Assembly (NCBI GenBank): GCA_902798915.1 | Contig: CADBYM010000006.1 | Span: forward strand, 1-64,000 | Reading direction: 5' to 3' | DNA: 64,000 nucleotides | From: an uncultured Coriobacteriaceae bacterium | Lineage (GTDB): Bacteria > Actinomycetota > Coriobacteriia > Coriobacteriales > Atopobiaceae | Shown here: positions 62,519 through 64,000 of the stretch, in pieces | How positions within the stretch are numbered: the stretch's first letter is position 1 | Layout of the letters: the number at the start of each line of letters is the position of its first letter | Program-made: the position numbers and the translations under genes | The notes under the pieces: model-generated | Database searches by the model: none | Seen by the model: the letters and a program-made list of their open reading frames with translations, nothing else | What the model was told of the DNA's origin: nothing

Positions 62519-63658
62519 CTAGAAATCATTCACGGCAGCACTCTGCTCCCAATCGTCCACGAAGGAGGCGTACGTCCCTTTGATGATTGCCTCGCGTGCG
62601 CGTCTCATAAGATCGAGCAGGTAGTATATGTTGTGCTGCGAAAGCAGCTGCGCGCCGACCATCTCGTGCTGCTTCACCAGATGATGCACGTATGCCCGCG
62701 AGAAGCCGCCCGCACAGGCAGGGCATGAGCAGTGCTCGTCAAGCGGACCCGCATCATGCGCGAAGCGTGCGTTCTTGAGGTTCAGGCGCCCCTCACTCGA
62801 GAACGCCGTCCCCATTCGCGCGGTCCTAGTGGGCAGCACACAGTCGAACATGTCGATGCCGCAGGCGACTCCGCGAACAAGCGTCGTGGGGTTGCCCACC
62901 CCCATGAGGTAGCGAGGCTTTCCCTTTGGCATATGCTCGCTCACGAGCGGGGTCAGAGACTCGAACATCGTCTCGTGGCTCTCCCCGACGGAATACCCGC
63001 CTATGCCGTAACCCGGGAAGTCACCGCACTCCTCAAGATGCGCCAGAGAACGAAGTCGCAAGTCGAGGTCCATGCCACCTTGCACGATGCCGAAGAGCGC
63101 CTGATCCCTTCGCGTGTGGGATGCATAGCAGCGCTCAGCCCAGCGGCTCGAGAGCTCTACCGCACGTTCGACGTATGCACGCGGCGACGGGTAGCCCGGG
63201 CACTGGTCGAGCTGCATGACAATATCTGCACCGAGCAACTGCGCGATGCGCATGTTCTCCTCGGGGGTCCAGCGCATGCGCTCACCGCCATAGTCGACCG
63301 CCCTAAACTGCACGCCGTCTTCCGAGAGCTTGAAGTGGTCGCCCAGGCTAAACACCTGAAATCCGCCCGAGTCCGTAAGGATTGGCCCGTCCCAGCGCAT
63401 GAACCCATGCAGTCCACCCATCTCCGCCACGAGCTCCGCCCCGGGTCGCACCGAAAGGTGATACAGGTTTGCAAGCAGAATCTGCGTCCCCAGCTCCTTG
63501 AGCTGGGCAGGCAGCAGCCCCTTCACCGTTGCCTTGGTGCCTACGGGCATGAAGATGGGCGTGGGAACGTCTCCATGGGGTGTGTGGAACACGCCCGCGC
63601 GCGCACTCGTCTTTGAGTCCTGCGCAATGACGTCGTACGTGAACCACTTCTCAGACAT
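62519..63658 (-). CDS. tgt: tRNA-guanine transglycosylase
   Basis: 379 residues. Signature LTDSGGFQVFSLGD (proton donor Asp), GGxxxGE substrate loop, nucleophile region GIDMFDCVLPTRTARMG, and the zinc site CSCPACAGG...HHL. Exchanges guanine-34 for a queuine precursor in tRNAs. Overlaps the upstream HAD gene by 8 bases, so the two are coupled. Confidence 0.97.
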   Translation of the reverse strand: MSEKWFTYDVIAQDSKTSARAGVFHTPHGDVPTPIFMPVGTKATVKGLLPAQLKELGTQILLANLYHLSVRPGAELVAEMGGLHGFMRWDGPILTDSGGFQVFSLGDHFKLSEDGVQFRAVDYGGERMRWTPEENMRIAQLLGADIVMQLDQCPGYPSPRAYVERAVELSSRWAERCYASHTRRDQALFGIVQGGMDLDLRLRSLAHLEECGDFPGYGIGGYSVGESHETMFESLTPLVSEHMPKGKPRYLMGVGNPTTLVRGVACGIDMFDCVLPTRTARMGTAFSSEGRLNLKNARFAHDAGPLDEHCSCPACAGGFSRAYVHHLVKQHEMVGAQLLSQHNIYYLLDLMRRAREAIIKGTYASFVDDWEQSAAVNDF

Positions 63659-64000
63659 ACCTAGTCCCCTCCTTAAGCCCGCCAGACGCGAGCATATTCT
63701 CTATCCATACCGCGACTCCGTCTTTGTCGACGGATGGGCATACCTCATAAGCCGCATTCTTCAACGCGTCATCCGCGTTGTCCACGGCAACGAATCGCCC
63801 CACTGCAGAGACGAGCGGCAGATCGTTGCCCCCGTCACCGAATGCGACGACATGCGCTGGGTCGACACCGAGCAGGTCCATGAGCGCCCGTGCTCCCGCG
63901 CCCTTGGTGACCCCCCGCGCGGTTATCTCGAGCTCGGTGCTACCCATGCGAACCACCTCGAACCGCCCGTCAGCACGCAGGCGTTCTGCCGCCTCCGCGC
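63651..64000 (-). CDS. HAD-superfamily phosphatase (Cof type), 5' part outside window
   Basis: At least 116 residues; the frame continues through the right edge. The C-terminal Cof pattern is present: EITARGVTKGAGARALMDLL, then the HAD motif IV segment VAFGDGGNDLPLVSAVG, and DNADDALKNAA. Cof-type enzymes dephosphorylate small metabolites such as sugar phosphates. The start codon lies beyond base 64000. Confidence 0.9.
   Translation of the reverse strand, partial: AEAAERLRADGRFEVVRMGSTELEITARGVTKGAGARALMDLLGVDPAHVVAFGDGGNDLPLVSAVGRFVAVDNADDALKNAAYEVCPSVDKDGVAVWIENMLASGGLKEGTRYV

Overview
The window looks like a chromosome segment from a GC-rich actinobacterium of the class Coriobacteriia, probably Atopobiaceae/Olsenella-like. 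This rests on the housekeeping block at the right end (tgt, a SecD-like gene, a recJ-helicase fusion, rel, an MBL hydrolase, infC-rpmI-rplT) and on general codon and GC style. Genus is inference. No rRNA, CRISPR array or plasmid origin was seen.

Left part (about 1-34 kb) is an accessory island. It opens with an open-ended unknown gene and a small Zn-ribbon protein. Next comes a tightly overlapping four-gene minus-strand operon (10794 to 1667): a Zn-ribbon adenine methylase (DPPF), a gamma-class methylase (NPPY), a long nuclease-like/methylase fusion (NPPW), and an RloC/PrrC-like ATPase with a Zn-hook and a possible anticodon-nuclease triad. Then a decayed prophage packaging module (small terminase with a nonsense codon, large-terminase C-terminus, frameshifted portal C-terminus) is split by an opposite-strand HEPN gene. 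After it come an NRYTGDIGDF-family protein, EcsC, an McrC with no McrB, two AlbA_2/HATPase/winged-helix proteins, a macro-domain protein, GNAT and ASCH proteins, duplicated sugar-kinase debris, a truncated DUF4391 gene, a DUF4143 ATPase and a Fic protein with an elaborate concentric operator. The 28-35 kb stretch has secreted or membrane proteins sharing a new-looking domain, a TipA-like MerR regulator, a DUF362 protein, a patatin and an inverted-repeat element.

35.4-39.4 kb is the most unusual locus: a Nif11-like leader peptide ending in a double-glycine motif lies two bases upstream of a divergent Fic enzyme (GNGH instead of GNGR). An antiparallel BceAB/MacB-like ABC transporter follows, with a second double-glycine leader peptide upstream of its ATPase. 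It reads like a peptide-modification and export cluster, but no such function is proven.

39.5-46.8 kb holds a frameshifted M13 metallopeptidase lipoprotein, a TerB_N / BrxD-like (DUF2791) ATPase pair directly downstream of metK, and a TetR regulator. 46.9-64 kb is mostly core: tRNA-Ala(CGC), a radical SAM protein, an OatA-like acyltransferase with two tandem SGNH domains, a WecA/TagO-type transferase, rplT-rpmI-infC (infC apparently starting at ATA behind an attenuator), a sortase-like lipoprotein, tRNA-Leu(CAA), an MBL hydrolase, Rel, the RecJ-helicase fusion, a SecD-like protein, Tgt and a HAD phosphatase running off the right edge.
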